Assembly (NCBI RefSeq): GCF_012767755.2
Contig: NZ_AP023189.1
Coordinates: 2,854,001 to 2,918,000, forward strand
From: Pseudomonas tohonis
GTDB lineage: Bacteria; Pseudomonadota; Gammaproteobacteria; Pseudomonadales; Pseudomonadaceae
Direction of reading: 5' to 3'
Length of the DNA stretch: 64,000 nucleotides
This document shows, piece after piece, positions 11,682 through 21,835 of the stretch (within the stretch, counting starts at the first letter, position 1; every line of letters starts with the position of its first letter). Made by a program: the position numbers and the translations under genes. The notes under the pieces are model-generated. The model saw only the letters and a list, made by a program, of their open reading frames with translations, had not been told where the DNA came from and searched no databases.

Positions 11682-13682
11682 TCAGAGAATGCGGCGGCGG
11701 TCCTCCCGGGTGATCACCACCGTGGAGGAGCGCGGCCGCTTGCCCGGTCCATCCGGCCAGGTGCTGGTCAGGTTGGTGGGCGTGGAGCCCTCGCCCGGGT
11801 GCTGGATATTGACGAACAGGGTGCGGAAGTCCGGGGTCGCGGCGATGCCGGTGACCTCGGCGCCCAATGGGCCGACCAGGAAGCGCTTGAGTTCGCCGCT
11901 GCGCGGGTCCGCCACCAGCATCTGGTTGTTGCCGAAGGGGCCGGAGGCCAGCTGGCTGCCGCTCATGTCGGTCTGGATCCACAGGCGACCGTCGTCGTCG
12001 AACCACAGGCCGTCGGGGCTGGCGAGGATGTTGCTGGCGTCCAGCGGCTTGCCGTTCGGGCCGCGGCTGTCGGTTTCCGGGCCGGCGAGCATGAACAGGT
12101 TCCAGTTGAAGGCCTGGCCGGCGTAGTCGCGGCTCTTTTCGCGCCAGCGGATGATGTGGCCGTAGGCGTTGGCGGGGCGCGGATTGGGCGCATCCGGCGT
12201 GGTGCGCGCGGTGTTGTTGGTGAGGGTGAAGTACACCTCGCCGTTGTCCGGGTTGACCGCGCCCCACTCGGGGCGGTCCATCTTGGTCGCGCCGACCACG
12301 TCCGCTGCCAGGCGGGTGTTGATCAGCACCTCGCCCTGGTCGGCGAAGGCCACGCCGGCGGCGAGGCAGGCCTTGAGGAAGTTTTTGTCGTTGATGTCCA
12401 GCGCCAGCCACTGGCCGCTGCCGTCGGCGTTGAAGCGCGCCACGTACAGGGTGCCTTCGTCGAGCAGGCGGCCGTTGCTGCGGCCGGGGCGGTAGGCGTC
12501 GCGGCTGACGTATTTGTAGATGTACTCGTTTTGCGAGTCGTCGCCGGAATAGCACACCACCGGGCGGCCGGCCTTCACCGGGGCGAAGATCAGGCCTTCG
12601 TGGGCGAAGCGGCCCAGGGCGGTGCGCTTGACCGGTACGGAGTCGGGTTCGAAGGGGTCGATCTCGACGATCCAGCCGAACTGGTTCGGCTCGTTGCGGT
12701 AGTCGCCCTTGGCGTCGGCGGCCTTGCGAGTGGCGTCGAAGCGCTCGAACTCGTCGCCGGGGAGGGTTTCCCAGCCGAAGCGGCTGCCGTTGCGCAGGCC
12801 GTAGCGTTTCAGTTCGCGGGGCAGGTCGGTGTCACGGGTGGAGAAGTAGCCGGCCCAGTTCTCCTCGCAAGTGAGGTAGGTGCCCCAGGGTGTGAAGCCG
12901 TTGGAGCAGTTGTTCTGGGTGCCGCGTGCAGCGGTGCCGTTGGGGCTGTGGCGGGTCTGCAGCAGTTTGTTGCCGCGTGCCGGGCCACTGATCTGCATCG
13001 GCGTGGCGGCGGTGATGCGCCGGTTGCGGCGGCTCGGCACCACCGTCCATTCGCCGCGCACGTCACGGCGGATCTCCACCACCGATACACCGTGGGCGTT
13101 GATTTCCTTGCGCACTTCCTCGGCGCTCGTGCGCTTGCCGTTCACGACGGTCGGGCCGTTGGGGTGCAGCAGTGGCGCGTCGATGTACTCGTGGTTGAGT
13201 ACCAGCAGGCCATGGTCGGAGCGCAGGCCCAGGCCGTGGCGGGTGTCGATGGGGAAGAAATGCATGCCGTCGTGGTGCATGCCGGTCTGTTCGGCCTGGT
13301 CTTGAGCGCTGTTGCTGGCGTCCTCGGCGAACGCAGGGTAACGGCCGGTGATGGGCGTGCCCCAGGGAATGAAGGGCGTTGCCTTGTAGCCCGGCGGCAC
13401 GGTGATGGTGTCGGCGCGGCCGGCCGGGATGCCTTCGAAGGCCAGTCGGCGGCGCGGCTTGAAGGGGAAGCCGAGGCCGCGGGCTTCGCCCTGGCTGGCC
13501 TCGGCCTGGCCGGGCAGGGACACGCCGAGGAAGGCGAGGGCGCCGAGTGCGGCGCCACCGGCCAGCACCTCGCGGCGCTTGACGCCTTCGATCAGCTCGC
13601 TGATGTGGGGGTTCCTGGACTGGTTGCTCGGCACTTCGTCGCCATTTCCAAAGAGGACGGCGTTCTCTTTCTCGTTGTTCAA
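11682..13682 (-). CDS. phoX: PhoX-family alkaline phosphatase (Tat-exported)
   Basis: Large phosphatase of the DUF839/PhoX family, 666 aa, expected in the periplasm or outside the cell, where it releases phosphate from esters with Ca and Fe cofactors. A twin-arginine signal is visible (KRREVLAGGAALGALAFLG, R36-R37). Typical family segments include LVLNHEY and GFTPWGTYLTCEENW. The likely start is TTG at 13682 with GGAG upstream; no ATG fits before the Tat motif. A Pho box at 13736-13753 suggests PhoB control under phosphate limitation. A terminator follows the gene. Confidence 0.88.
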   Translation of the reverse strand: MNNEKENAVLFGNGDEVPSNQSRNPHISELIEGVKRREVLAGGAALGALAFLGVSLPGQAEASQGEARGLGFPFKPRRRLAFEGIPAGRADTITVPPGYKATPFIPWGTPITGRYPAFAEDASNSAQDQAEQTGMHHDGMHFFPIDTRHGLGLRSDHGLLVLNHEYIDAPLLHPNGPTVVNGKRTSAEEVRKEINAHGVSVVEIRRDVRGEWTVVPSRRNRRITAATPMQISGPARGNKLLQTRHSPNGTAARGTQNNCSNGFTPWGTYLTCEENWAGYFSTRDTDLPRELKRYGLRNGSRFGWETLPGDEFERFDATRKAADAKGDYRNEPNQFGWIVEIDPFEPDSVPVKRTALGRFAHEGLIFAPVKAGRPVVCYSGDDSQNEYIYKYVSRDAYRPGRSNGRLLDEGTLYVARFNADGSGQWLALDINDKNFLKACLAAGVAFADQGEVLINTRLAADVVGATKMDRPEWGAVNPDNGEVYFTLTNNTARTTPDAPNPRPANAYGHIIRWREKSRDYAGQAFNWNLFMLAGPETDSRGPNGKPLDASNILASPDGLWFDDDGRLWIQTDMSGSQLASGPFGNNQMLVADPRSGELKRFLVGPLGAEVTGIAATPDFRTLFVNIQHPGEGSTPTNLTSTWPDGPGKRPRSSTVVITREDRRRIL

Positions 13683-13735
13683 GGCTCTGTCTCCATACGG
13701 GCGAATCGGCGGAGACTTGACGCTACGGCCTCAAG

Positions 13736-13753
13736 GCGACGGAACTGTGACAG
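13736..13753 (-). promoter_or_regulatory. Pho box upstream of phoX
   Basis: On the minus strand CTGTCAC-AGTT-CCGTCGC matches the two 7-bp repeats with 4-bp spacing of a PhoB site (consensus CTGTCAT/C): the first repeat is full, the second 5 of 7. It lies 54 bp before the phoX start codon, a usual position for PhoB activation. Confidence 0.65.
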
Positions 13754-13797
13754 GGCGATGGGCGTGGTGCCTTATGTGCGGTGCCGCACAAAACGCT

Positions 13798-14400
13798 TCA
13801 GGGTGTCCCGGATGATGCGCGCGTCGGCCGGATGGCGAAGATCAGTGCGCCGCCGCGGAGCGCTTCGATCACCCGGTCGCGGTCGCGGTCGGACAGCACC
13901 ATGCAGCCGAAACTGCGCCCGGCCACGCCGTGCTGGCGGATGAACCTGTCTTCCATATAGTCCATGGCGTGGATGACGATGGCGCGCTGCATGGCCTTGT
14001 CGTTGCTCGGGTCCAGCCCGACCAGGCGCATCGACAGGCCGTGGCCGGGCTGTTCGCTCCGGTAGACCTCGCCGGTGCGGTAGGCGCCGAGGGCGGAGGC
14101 GTGGCTTTCCGGTTCGTTGGAGAAGCGCTCGGCGTAGCCGTCGTGGTCGGCATCCGAGCCCTTGCCATGGGCCACGCGGTAGCTCGCCAGCAGCTCGTGG
14201 GTGTCGCGGTCGTATAGAAGGAAGCGCTTCTGGTCGGAGCGTTGGGAGTAGTCGACCACGGCGAAGCGCGGGTGCTCGTTGTGCTGAAGGTGGTCGAGGA
14301 TGGGCTGGAGCGTGCCTGGGGTGAAGCGTTGCTCCAGGTCGCCGGCATGGGCGAGGAGGGGGAACAGGGCCAGCAGGCAGGGAATGAGCGATCTGGGCAT
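13798..14400 (-). CDS. Secreted YkuD_2-type L,D-transpeptidase-like protein
   Basis: 200 aa with a cleavable signal peptide (about residues 1-19, ending LLAHA). The C-terminal half matches the murein L,D-transpeptidase catalytic-domain family: an IVIHAMDY segment (H144), then H157 and the catalytic Cys166 in SFGCMVLS. It probably acts on peptidoglycan or a related peptide in the periplasm; the YkuD_2 branch is poorly characterised. It lies between phoX and aceA on the minus strand, separated from aceA by that gene's terminator. Confidence 0.78.
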   Translation of the reverse strand: MPRSLIPCLLALFPLLAHAGDLEQRFTPGTLQPILDHLQHNEHPRFAVVDYSQRSDQKRFLLYDRDTHELLASYRVAHGKGSDADHDGYAERFSNEPESHASALGAYRTGEVYRSEQPGHGLSMRLVGLDPSNDKAMQRAIVIHAMDYMEDRFIRQHGVAGRSFGCMVLSDRDRDRVIEALRGGALIFAIRPTRASSGTP

Positions 14401-14489
14401 CGGATTGAAACCGTCGGCTGTCGGCCAGAGGTAAGTTCAGACGCGCGATGGATGCAAGGCGTTCCCCCCGGGGAGGTTTCGCGCAGCAT

Positions 14490-14520
14490 AAAAAAAGCCC
14501 CGGCATCGCTGCCAGGGCTT
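14490..14520 (-). terminator. Rho-independent terminator of aceA
   Basis: On the minus strand AAGCCCTGGCA pairs with TGCCGGGGCTT (one wobble) around a 4-nt loop, followed by a run of seven T. It lies about 46 bp after the aceA stop. Confidence 0.88.
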
Positions 14521-14566
14521 CGAGGCATCCAGCCGACCCGAGGGTCGTGCTGGTGAACAGTTCCTA

Positions 14567-16162
14567 TTAGTGGAACTGGTTCATGGTGTTGTCTTTACCG
14601 CTCGCCTTCAGAGCCGCTTCGCCAGCGAAGTACTCTTTGTGGTTGTCGCCGATGTCGGAGCCAGCCATGTTCTGGTGCTTGACGCAGGCGATGCCCTGGC
14701 GCAGTTCCTGACGCTGTACGCCTTTGACGTAGGCCAGCATGCCCTGGTCGGCGAAGTACCCTTTGGCCAGGTTGTCGGTGGACAGCGCGGCGGTGTGGTA
14801 GGTCGGCAGGGTGATCAGGTGGTGGAAGATGCCGGCGTGAGCCGAACCGTCGCGCTGGAAGGTGCGGATCTTCTCGTCTGCAACCTGGGCCAGTTCGGTT
14901 TCGTCGTACTCGACGCTCATCAGCTTGGCGCGGTCGTAGGCGGAAACGTCCTTGCCTTCGGCGACGAACGCGTCGAACACCTGCTGGCGGAAGTTCAGGG
15001 TCCAGTTGAAGGACGGGCTGTTGTTGTAGACCAGCTTGGCGTTCGGGATGACCTGACGGATGCGGTCAACCATGCCCTTGATCTGGCCAACGTGCGGCTT
15101 CTCGGTTTCGATCCACAGCAGGTCGGCGCCGTTCTGCAGGCTGGTGATGCAGTCCAGTACGCAGCGGTCTTCGCCAGTGCCGGCACGGAACTGGAACAGG
15201 TTGGACGGCAGGCGCTTGGGACGCAGCAGCTTGCCTTCGCGGTTGATCACCACGTCGCCGTTCTTCAGCTCGGCAGGAGTGATTTCTTCGCAATCCAGGA
15301 AGGAGTTGTACTGGTCGCCCAGGTCGCCCGGCTGCTTGGTCACGGCGATCTGCTTGGTCAGGCCGGCACCCAGGGAGTCGGTACGGGCAACGATCACGCC
15401 GTCGTCAACGCCCAGCTCGAGGAAGGCGTAGCGAACTGCGTTGATCTTGGCGAGGAAGTCTTCGTGCGGAACGGTCACTTTGCCGTCCTGGTGGCCGCAC
15501 TGCTTCTCGTCGGAAACCTGGTTCTCGATCTGGATGCAGCAGGCACCCGCTTCGATCATCTTCTTGGCCAGCAGGTAGGTGGCTTCCGGGTTACCGAAGC
15601 CAGCGTCGATGTCGGCGATGATCGGAACGACGTGGGTTTCGTAGCCGTCGATCTGAGCCTGGATCTCGTCGGCCTTGACCTTGTCGCCAGCGGCGCGGGC
15701 AGCGTCCAGGGCGGTGAAGAGCAGGTCCAGTTCGCGGGCGTCAGCCTGGCGCAGGAAGGTGTAGAGCTCTTCGATCAGGCCGGAAACGGCGGTTTTCTCG
15801 TGCATCGACTGGTCCGGCAGCGGGCCGAAGTCGGAACGCAGGGCCGCGACCATCCAGCCGGACAGGTAGAGGTAGCGCTTGTTGGTGGTCTTCAGGTGCT
15901 TCTTGATGGAGATCAGCTTCTGCTGACCGATGAAGCCGTGCCAGCAGCCCAGGGACTGGGTGTAGACGGAGGCGTCGGCGTCGTATTCGGCCATGTCCTT
16001 GCGCATGATGGCCGCGGTGTACTTGGCGATGTCCAGACCGGTCTTGAAGCGGTTCTGGGCGCGCATACGGGCGACGGATTCCGGGTTGATAGCGCTCCAG
16101 CTGTTGCCTGCGGCTTCTTTCAGAGCGGCAACTGCCTTGATGTCGTTTTGATATGCGGACAT
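14567..16162 (-). CDS. aceA: Isocitrate lyase
   Basis: Glyoxylate-shunt enzyme that splits isocitrate into glyoxylate and succinate, allowing growth on acetate and fatty acids. It is 531 aa, the long Pseudomonas-type form. The catalytic motif is KQCGH at residues 220-224, with Cys222 as the general acid/base. An upstream in-frame extension to 16228 is ignored because the ATG at 16162 has AAGGA about 8 nt before it and gives the family start MSAYQNDIK. The leader is long, and a TGTAGT/ACTACA inverted repeat about 420 bp upstream suggests RccR control. It competes with Icd for isocitrate. Confidence 0.98.
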   Translation of the reverse strand: MSAYQNDIKAVAALKEAAGNSWSAINPESVARMRAQNRFKTGLDIAKYTAAIMRKDMAEYDADASVYTQSLGCWHGFIGQQKLISIKKHLKTTNKRYLYLSGWMVAALRSDFGPLPDQSMHEKTAVSGLIEELYTFLRQADARELDLLFTALDAARAAGDKVKADEIQAQIDGYETHVVPIIADIDAGFGNPEATYLLAKKMIEAGACCIQIENQVSDEKQCGHQDGKVTVPHEDFLAKINAVRYAFLELGVDDGVIVARTDSLGAGLTKQIAVTKQPGDLGDQYNSFLDCEEITPAELKNGDVVINREGKLLRPKRLPSNLFQFRAGTGEDRCVLDCITSLQNGADLLWIETEKPHVGQIKGMVDRIRQVIPNAKLVYNNSPSFNWTLNFRQQVFDAFVAEGKDVSAYDRAKLMSVEYDETELAQVADEKIRTFQRDGSAHAGIFHHLITLPTYHTAALSTDNLAKGYFADQGMLAYVKGVQRQELRQGIACVKHQNMAGSDIGDNHKEYFAGEAALKASGKDNTMNQFH

Positions 16163-16649
16163 GGTCAATCCTTCAAATGTGTTTGGTTGAGCACCGACTT
16201 CCCCCTGTGAAGCCCTGGAAGGCATCACGGGTAGCTCACCACAGAACGTCGAGAATGTGACCGGTACGAGTAGGACACTCGAGAGGAGGGGTGACGAGAC
16301 GAGCGGTACAGATGACTTCGCTCTCCGGCCTGCTCGCCTTCGGCTCGTGGATGCCTTGGCGTATCAGGTTCGGTTGGATCGTCGATCTGGCTGCTGCGTT
16401 AAACGCTTCCCCGTCCCTCAGGACAACTTCGTTCCAGTCGCAACCTCGTCGAACTGCCTTGTGGGCTGTAACAACACGGGACGGCTCGAAGGTATTGAGC
16501 GCGGCCCGGGAGCCCGTTGCAGGGCCCCTGGTTAGCGGGAGCGGGGCCATGATGCGCTTCAAACAAGTGTTCGTCAAACGTTTTGTAGTGATTTTTTCGC
16601 ACTACTACATAAGTCTTAAGAACGACCGATTGGTCAGGGAAAGGGTGGG
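16163..16649. promoter_or_regulatory. aceA upstream region (487 bp)
   Basis: No convincing gene; open frames here have no ribosome sites or protein character. A minus-strand TTGACG (16572-16577) followed 17 bp later by CATCAT (16549-16554) is a possible sigma70 promoter and would give an aceA leader of roughly 380 nt. The RccR-like inverted repeat is at 16584-16609. The leader near the start codon carries AAGGATTGACC as Shine-Dalgarno. Confidence 0.55.
16584..16609. promoter_or_regulatory. Long-spacer RccR-like operator (TGTAGT-N14-ACTACA)
   Basis: TGTAGT (16584-16589) and ACTACA (16604-16609) are a perfect inverted repeat separated by 14 bp, 26 bp in all (28 with one flanking base each side). 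This agrees with the roughly 28-bp aceA-type site reported for RccR, an RpiR-family regulator that binds 2-keto-3-deoxy-6-phosphogluconate. The site lies 7 bp upstream of the proposed -35 of aceA. Assignment to RccR rests on motif recall, not on a search. Confidence 0.65.
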
Positions 16650-17459
16650 TCAGTCGAGGCTGTCGACCTTCAGGCGCATGGTCATGTTTTCGCCGCCCTG
16701 GGTGCTGCGGCGCTGCAGGAAGCCGCTGTCGTCGGACTGGCTGGACTGATTGACGCCGCCGACCGTGATCCACTCGCCGAGACGACCGCTGACGCGGGTA
16801 TCGGTGCTCTGCACATCGATCACGCCGGGCTGGGACTGGCTCAGGCGGTCGCTGTTGCTGCTGATGCTGACGTGGACGATGTCGCCGGTGACGCTGGCGG
16901 TGACATAGAAGCCGCGGGTCACGTTGCGGTATTCGGTGTTGCTGTAGACCTGCCCGTAGGGGCCGGTGCTGGCGGTGGTGATGGGAACGCTCTGGCCGAC
17001 CTGGATCAGCGCCGGGTAGCCCTCGCTGGCCTGGACCTGTTGCACGCCGCCGCCGCGGCTGTCGGTGCTGCGGCGGATGATGCGCACCTGGTCGCGGCCG
17101 CGCACCTCGCCACGCCCGGCTTCCACATCGACGCCGCCTACGCTGGCCGAGCCGTTGACCGCGTAGCCGCGATCGTCCTGGTAGTTGCTGTCGCTGGTGT
17201 CCACCGAGATCAGCAGACGCTTGGGCGCGGTGTCCAGCTGGCCAAGGACCTTGCGCAGTTCCTGGATCTTCGCCGGCTCGGCATTGACGATCAGCTGGTT
17301 GCCGTAGGCGCTGACGCGGCCTTCGTTGCCGAGCACCGATTGCACCACGGGCATCACGTCCTCGGCGGTGCGGTAATTGAGCGGGATCACCTCGGTCGCG
17401 GCCTGGAGCGGCAGGCTCAGGGCAAGGAGCAGGGCGGCGAGGAGCGCGCGTGGGGTCAT
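16650..17459 (-). CDS. Secretin N-domain-like exported protein
   Basis: 269 aa with a clear signal peptide (about 1-20, ending LPLQA). Residues 22-80 (EVIPLNYRTAEDV ... LRKVLGQLDT) match the secretin N1/NolW-like fold found in type II/III secretion secretins and PilQ. The remainder is a beta-rich, secretin-like region with a QVGQSVPI segment, but it is far too short to be a pore-forming secretin. No secretion genes are nearby. Its ATG overlaps the stop of the upstream PLD-like gene (ATGA), so the two are likely coupled. Function unknown. Confidence 0.7.
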   Translation of the reverse strand: MTPRALLAALLLALSLPLQAATEVIPLNYRTAEDVMPVVQSVLGNEGRVSAYGNQLIVNAEPAKIQELRKVLGQLDTAPKRLLISVDTSDSNYQDDRGYAVNGSASVGGVDVEAGRGEVRGRDQVRIIRRSTDSRGGGVQQVQASEGYPALIQVGQSVPITTASTGPYGQVYSNTEYRNVTRGFYVTASVTGDIVHVSISSNSDRLSQSQPGVIDVQSTDTRVSGRLGEWITVGGVNQSSQSDDSGFLQRRSTQGGENMTMRLKVDSLD

Positions 17460-18085
17460 AACAGGAAACTCCGCAGGTCGGGATCGCTGACGCTCTGCTC
17501 CCAGGCCTGGTCGAACTGGGCCTGGCGCAGGCGGCAGCGCCCGGGGTCGTTGTACAGAGCGTAGCCGGAGAAGCTGTCCAGTTCCGGACGCAGCAGCAGG
17601 CCGCGATCATCCACCAGCAGGTAGGCGCACTCTTCGTTGGAGTGATCGGGGTTGAGTTTGCGGATCTGGCTGTTGCTGGACAGGCGGCGCACCAGGTTGA
17701 GCAGGCGATGGCCTTCCTTTACCGGGCGCGTGACGTCACGTATCAGGATGCGCAGGCGGTTGCGCGGGTTGGCCAGGAGGAAGCGGGTGCAGGCGTCCTG
17801 GATGCTGCTGTGGTGGTAGAGCCAGGCTTCGAGGTCCGGCGTGTAGAAACAAAGGTTGCGCTGCGCCTGCTGCAGCAGGGCGAGGGCGTGGGGGCGTGCA
17901 TCGTCGGGTTTGGCGAAGCGCTGCAGGTCGGTGTGTTCGCCAAGGGTGTAGGGCGCTGGCTCCCAGGGGGCCGGCTCGCGCAGATCCGGGACCGGGTTGT
18001 GGACCTCGAAACGCCCCGGTGACTGGAATTCGATGGCCGGCAATTCGGCATCGGGCTCTTGGTTTTCCGGGGCGTTGGGTTCCAT
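17456..18085 (-). CDS. PLD-like domain protein of unknown function
   Basis: 209 aa, cytosolic, with no signal peptide or membrane segment. The acidic, Pro-rich first 60 residues look disordered. From about 75 on, the pattern (RNLCFYTPDLEAWLYHH, RLRILIRD, GHRLLNLVRRL, AYLLVDDRGLLLRPE) resembles half of a phospholipase-D-like fold, but a full HxKxxxxD motif is not present, so catalysis is doubtful. Encoded between the GNAT gene and the secretin-like gene, probably in one transcript starting upstream of roxA. Confidence 0.6.
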   Translation of the reverse strand: MEPNAPENQEPDAELPAIEFQSPGRFEVHNPVPDLREPAPWEPAPYTLGEHTDLQRFAKPDDARPHALALLQQAQRNLCFYTPDLEAWLYHHSSIQDACTRFLLANPRNRLRILIRDVTRPVKEGHRLLNLVRRLSSNSQIRKLNPDHSNEECAYLLVDDRGLLLRPELDSFSGYALYNDPGRCRLRQAQFDQAWEQSVSDPDLRSFLL

Positions 18086-18093
18086 GTCGACCT

Positions 18094-18519
18094 CTACTGG
18101 CTGTCGCGCACCATGTCCACGTGGGGGATGCCGGCTTCGAGGAACTCGCCGCTGACGACGCGGAAGCCGTGGCGCTCATAGAAGGGGGTGGCGTGCACCT
18201 GGGCGGAGAGCATCTGCTGCTTGAGGCCGCGACGCTCCGCTTCGGCGATCACTGCTTCCAGCAGGCGGTCGCCGACCCGCAGGCCGCGCCAGTCCTTGAG
18301 CACCGATACGCGGCCGATGTGACCATCGGGCAGCAGGCGCGCGGTGCCGATGGCGTAGTCACGCTCCAGGGCGAGGAAGTGGACCGCGTCGACGTCTTCC
18401 GCATCCCATTCCTGCTCCGGCGCCACCGCCTGTTCGGCGATGAACACGGTTTCACGGATGCGGCGCAGGTCGGCATTGTCCTTCTGCCAATCGGCGATGC
18501 GGACGTGTATCTCACTCAT
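18094..18519 (-). CDS. GNAT-family N-acetyltransferase
   Basis: 141 aa. It has the GNAT acetyl-CoA-binding signature in VSVLKDWRGLRVGDRLLEAV (the R/Q-x-x-G-x-G/A region) and the C-terminal ATPFYERHGF segment. The acceptor is unknown. The frame reaches a TTG at 18525, but the ATG at 18519 overlaps the roxA stop (ATGAGTGA) and is the natural start, implying translational coupling with roxA. Confidence 0.85.
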   Translation of the reverse strand: MSEIHVRIADWQKDNADLRRIRETVFIAEQAVAPEQEWDAEDVDAVHFLALERDYAIGTARLLPDGHIGRVSVLKDWRGLRVGDRLLEAVIAEAERRGLKQQMLSAQVHATPFYERHGFRVVSGEFLEAGIPHVDMVRDSQ

Positions 18520-19678
18520 CGGCAAACTCCAGACTTCCTTGCTTGACCAATTCCCACAGAAGCTTACGCCCGTCCTCGTCGGCCAGCCATTGGCCGAGGT
18601 TGTCGATGTGCAGTGCGTCGCTGGCGCAGACCAGTTTCAGCAGCTCGCGCAGGCTGCTGGGCAGCAGGCGGCTCTGGCCGCTGGCGAAGAGCACCAGGCC
18701 GATATCCACTTCGGACCAGGCCATGCGGGCGCTGGGGTTGCGGATCAGCACGGCGCCATCTTCCAGGGCGCCGACGAACTCGTCTTCTTCCACTTCGGTG
18801 CCGGCGACCAGCTCGGGATAGCGCGGCTCGGTCATGAACTGGCCGAACCAGGTCAGCAGCAGGCGTTCGTCGCTCATGTGCTCGGCCAGCAGGGCCTTGA
18901 GGCGGTCGAGGGAGTCCTGCTGGATCTGGTAGGGGTCGCTGACCGGCGCGATGTCGGCATCGCTGTAGCGTTCTTCGTCCGGGATGAACTGGGCGAGGAA
19001 GTCGGTGAAATGGGTCAGTACTTCAGCGGCGCTGGGTGCGCGGAAGCCGACCGAGTAGGTCATGCAGTCGTCCTCGGCGATGCCGAAGTGGGCCAGGCGC
19101 GGCGGCAGGTAGAGCATGTCGCCCGGTTCCAGCACCCATTCATCGGTGCCCTGGAAGTCGGCGAGGATGCGCAGGTCGGCGTGGGGCAGCAGCGGGCTCG
19201 AGGCGTCGCACATCTGGCCGATCTTCCAGCGGCGCTGGCCATGGGCCTGGAGCAGGAAAACGTCGTAGTTGTCGTAATGCGGGCCAACACCGCCGCCGGG
19301 TGCGGCGAAGCTGACCATGATGTCGTCGATGCGCCAGCTGGGCAGGAAGCGGAAATGCTCCAGCAGTTCGGCGACTTCCGGGACGAACTGGTCGACGGAC
19401 TGGACGAGGAGGGTCCAGTCCTTTTCCGGCAGGTCCTGGTAGGTGTCTTCGGAGAACGGGCCGCGACGCAGCTCCCACGGGTGCTCGCCATGTTCGATCA
19501 CCAGGCGCGATTCGACTTCCTCTTCCAGGGACAGGCCGGCCAGCTCGTCGGGGGAGATGGGGCTCTCGTAGTCCGGGATGGCCTGGCGGATCAGCAGGGG
19601 TTTCTTCTGCCAGTAGTCGCGGAGGAATTCACGGGCGGAGATGCCGCCGAGGATTTGCAGGGGGAGATCGGAAGTCAT
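18512..19678 (-). CDS. roxA: 50S ribosomal protein L16 arginine 3-hydroxylase (JmjC/cupin oxygenase)
   Basis: Homologue of E. coli YcfD/RoxA, a Fe(II)/2-oxoglutarate oxygenase that hydroxylates an arginine in ribosomal protein L16; 388 aa. The iron-binding HxD motif is H134-Y-D136 (PHYDNYDVF) with the distal histidine at H197. The start MTSDLPLQIL (19678) has AAGG about 8 nt upstream. The purB terminator ends only about 15 nt before this ATG, so transcription depends on read-through or on a promoter hidden in purB. Confidence 0.92.
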   Translation of the reverse strand: MTSDLPLQILGGISAREFLRDYWQKKPLLIRQAIPDYESPISPDELAGLSLEEEVESRLVIEHGEHPWELRRGPFSEDTYQDLPEKDWTLLVQSVDQFVPEVAELLEHFRFLPSWRIDDIMVSFAAPGGGVGPHYDNYDVFLLQAHGQRRWKIGQMCDASSPLLPHADLRILADFQGTDEWVLEPGDMLYLPPRLAHFGIAEDDCMTYSVGFRAPSAAEVLTHFTDFLAQFIPDEERYSDADIAPVSDPYQIQQDSLDRLKALLAEHMSDERLLLTWFGQFMTEPRYPELVAGTEVEEDEFVGALEDGAVLIRNPSARMAWSEVDIGLVLFASGQSRLLPSSLRELLKLVCASDALHIDNLGQWLADEDGRKLLWELVKQGSLEFADE

Positions 19679-19692
19679 GGCGGAACCTTTCA

Positions 19693-19720
19693 AATAAAAA
19701 CGCCCGGCACAGCCGGGCGT
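19693..19720 (-). terminator. Rho-independent terminator after purB
   Basis: Minus strand CGCCCGGC-TGT-GCCGGGCG followed by TTTTTATTT. It lies 20 bp after the purB stop and immediately before the roxA ribosome site, so it is also the roxA 5' leader. Confidence 0.88.
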
Positions 19721-19738
19721 GCAAGGGGGCGATAGCCG

Positions 19739-21130
<1,392 letters not shown>

Positions 21131-21214
21131 TCAACGAAAAGGGCGCACATCATACACGAAAACCGGCCCCGATAACGCGAGCGGGCTTGCGCCGTTCGGC
21201 GCTTGCCCGCGAAT

Positions 21215-21835
21215 TCAGTTGCGCAGCATGGGGTAGAGCTCGCCCAGCAGCTTGCGGCGGCTGAACAGCAACTGCCAGCGATGGCCGCCGAGTTGGCGCC
21301 AGAGGCGGGCGGAGCGGATGCCGGTGAGCAGCAGGGCGCGGATCTTGGCGGCATTGCTGGGTTGTTGCAGGTGGCGCATGTCGCCATGGACCTGGATGCG
21401 CTGGCGGAAGGTGCTGAGGGTGTCCTGGTAGAGGCTGCCGCACGAGGCGATGACGTTGTCGTGGACGACGCCGAAGTGCTGCGTCTGCTGCTGGATCTGG
21501 TCGAGCCGGCTGCCGATCAGTTGCAGCATGTCCTCGCGCTTGTTCAGCTGGCGCTCCAGGGTCAGCAGCGACAGGGCGTAGCGCAGCGGTTCGCGCTGCA
21601 GGCTGCTGGGCTCGCGTTCCAGGGCGCTGATCAGGGCCTTGTAGCCGTCGCGCAGGTTGATGTCGTCGCCGCCATAGACGTCCAGGGTGTTCTTCGGGTC
21701 GCGAACCAGCAGGCTGCCGAGCATGCAGCCCAGCGGCGCTTCGCTGACCTGGCCGGTCTTGGCGATCTTGTCCACCAGCACGGCGGCTTCGAACACGGCG
21801 CCCAGTGCTACGAGTTGTTCCTGCAGGGGCGTCAT
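21215..21835 (-). CDS. hflD: High frequency lysogenization protein HflD homologue
   Basis: 206-aa helical protein of the HflD family, located between mnmA and purB as in E. coli. In E. coli, HflD is a peripheral membrane protein that binds phage lambda CII; its housekeeping role is unclear. Recognisable segments are [19 protein letters not shown] and the [17 protein letters not shown] stretch. The ATG overlaps the mnmA stop (ATGA), so translation is probably coupled. Confidence 0.9.
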   Translation of the reverse strand: MTPLQEQLVALGAVFEAAVLVDKIAKTGQVSEAPLGCMLGSLLVRDPKNTLDVYGGDDINLRDGYKALISALEREPSSLQREPLRYALSLLTLERQLNKREDMLQLIGSRLDQIQQQTQHFGVVHDNVIASCGSLYQDTLSTFRQRIQVHGDMRHLQQPSNAAKIRALLLTGIRSARLWRQLGGHRWQLLFSRRKLLGELYPMLRN

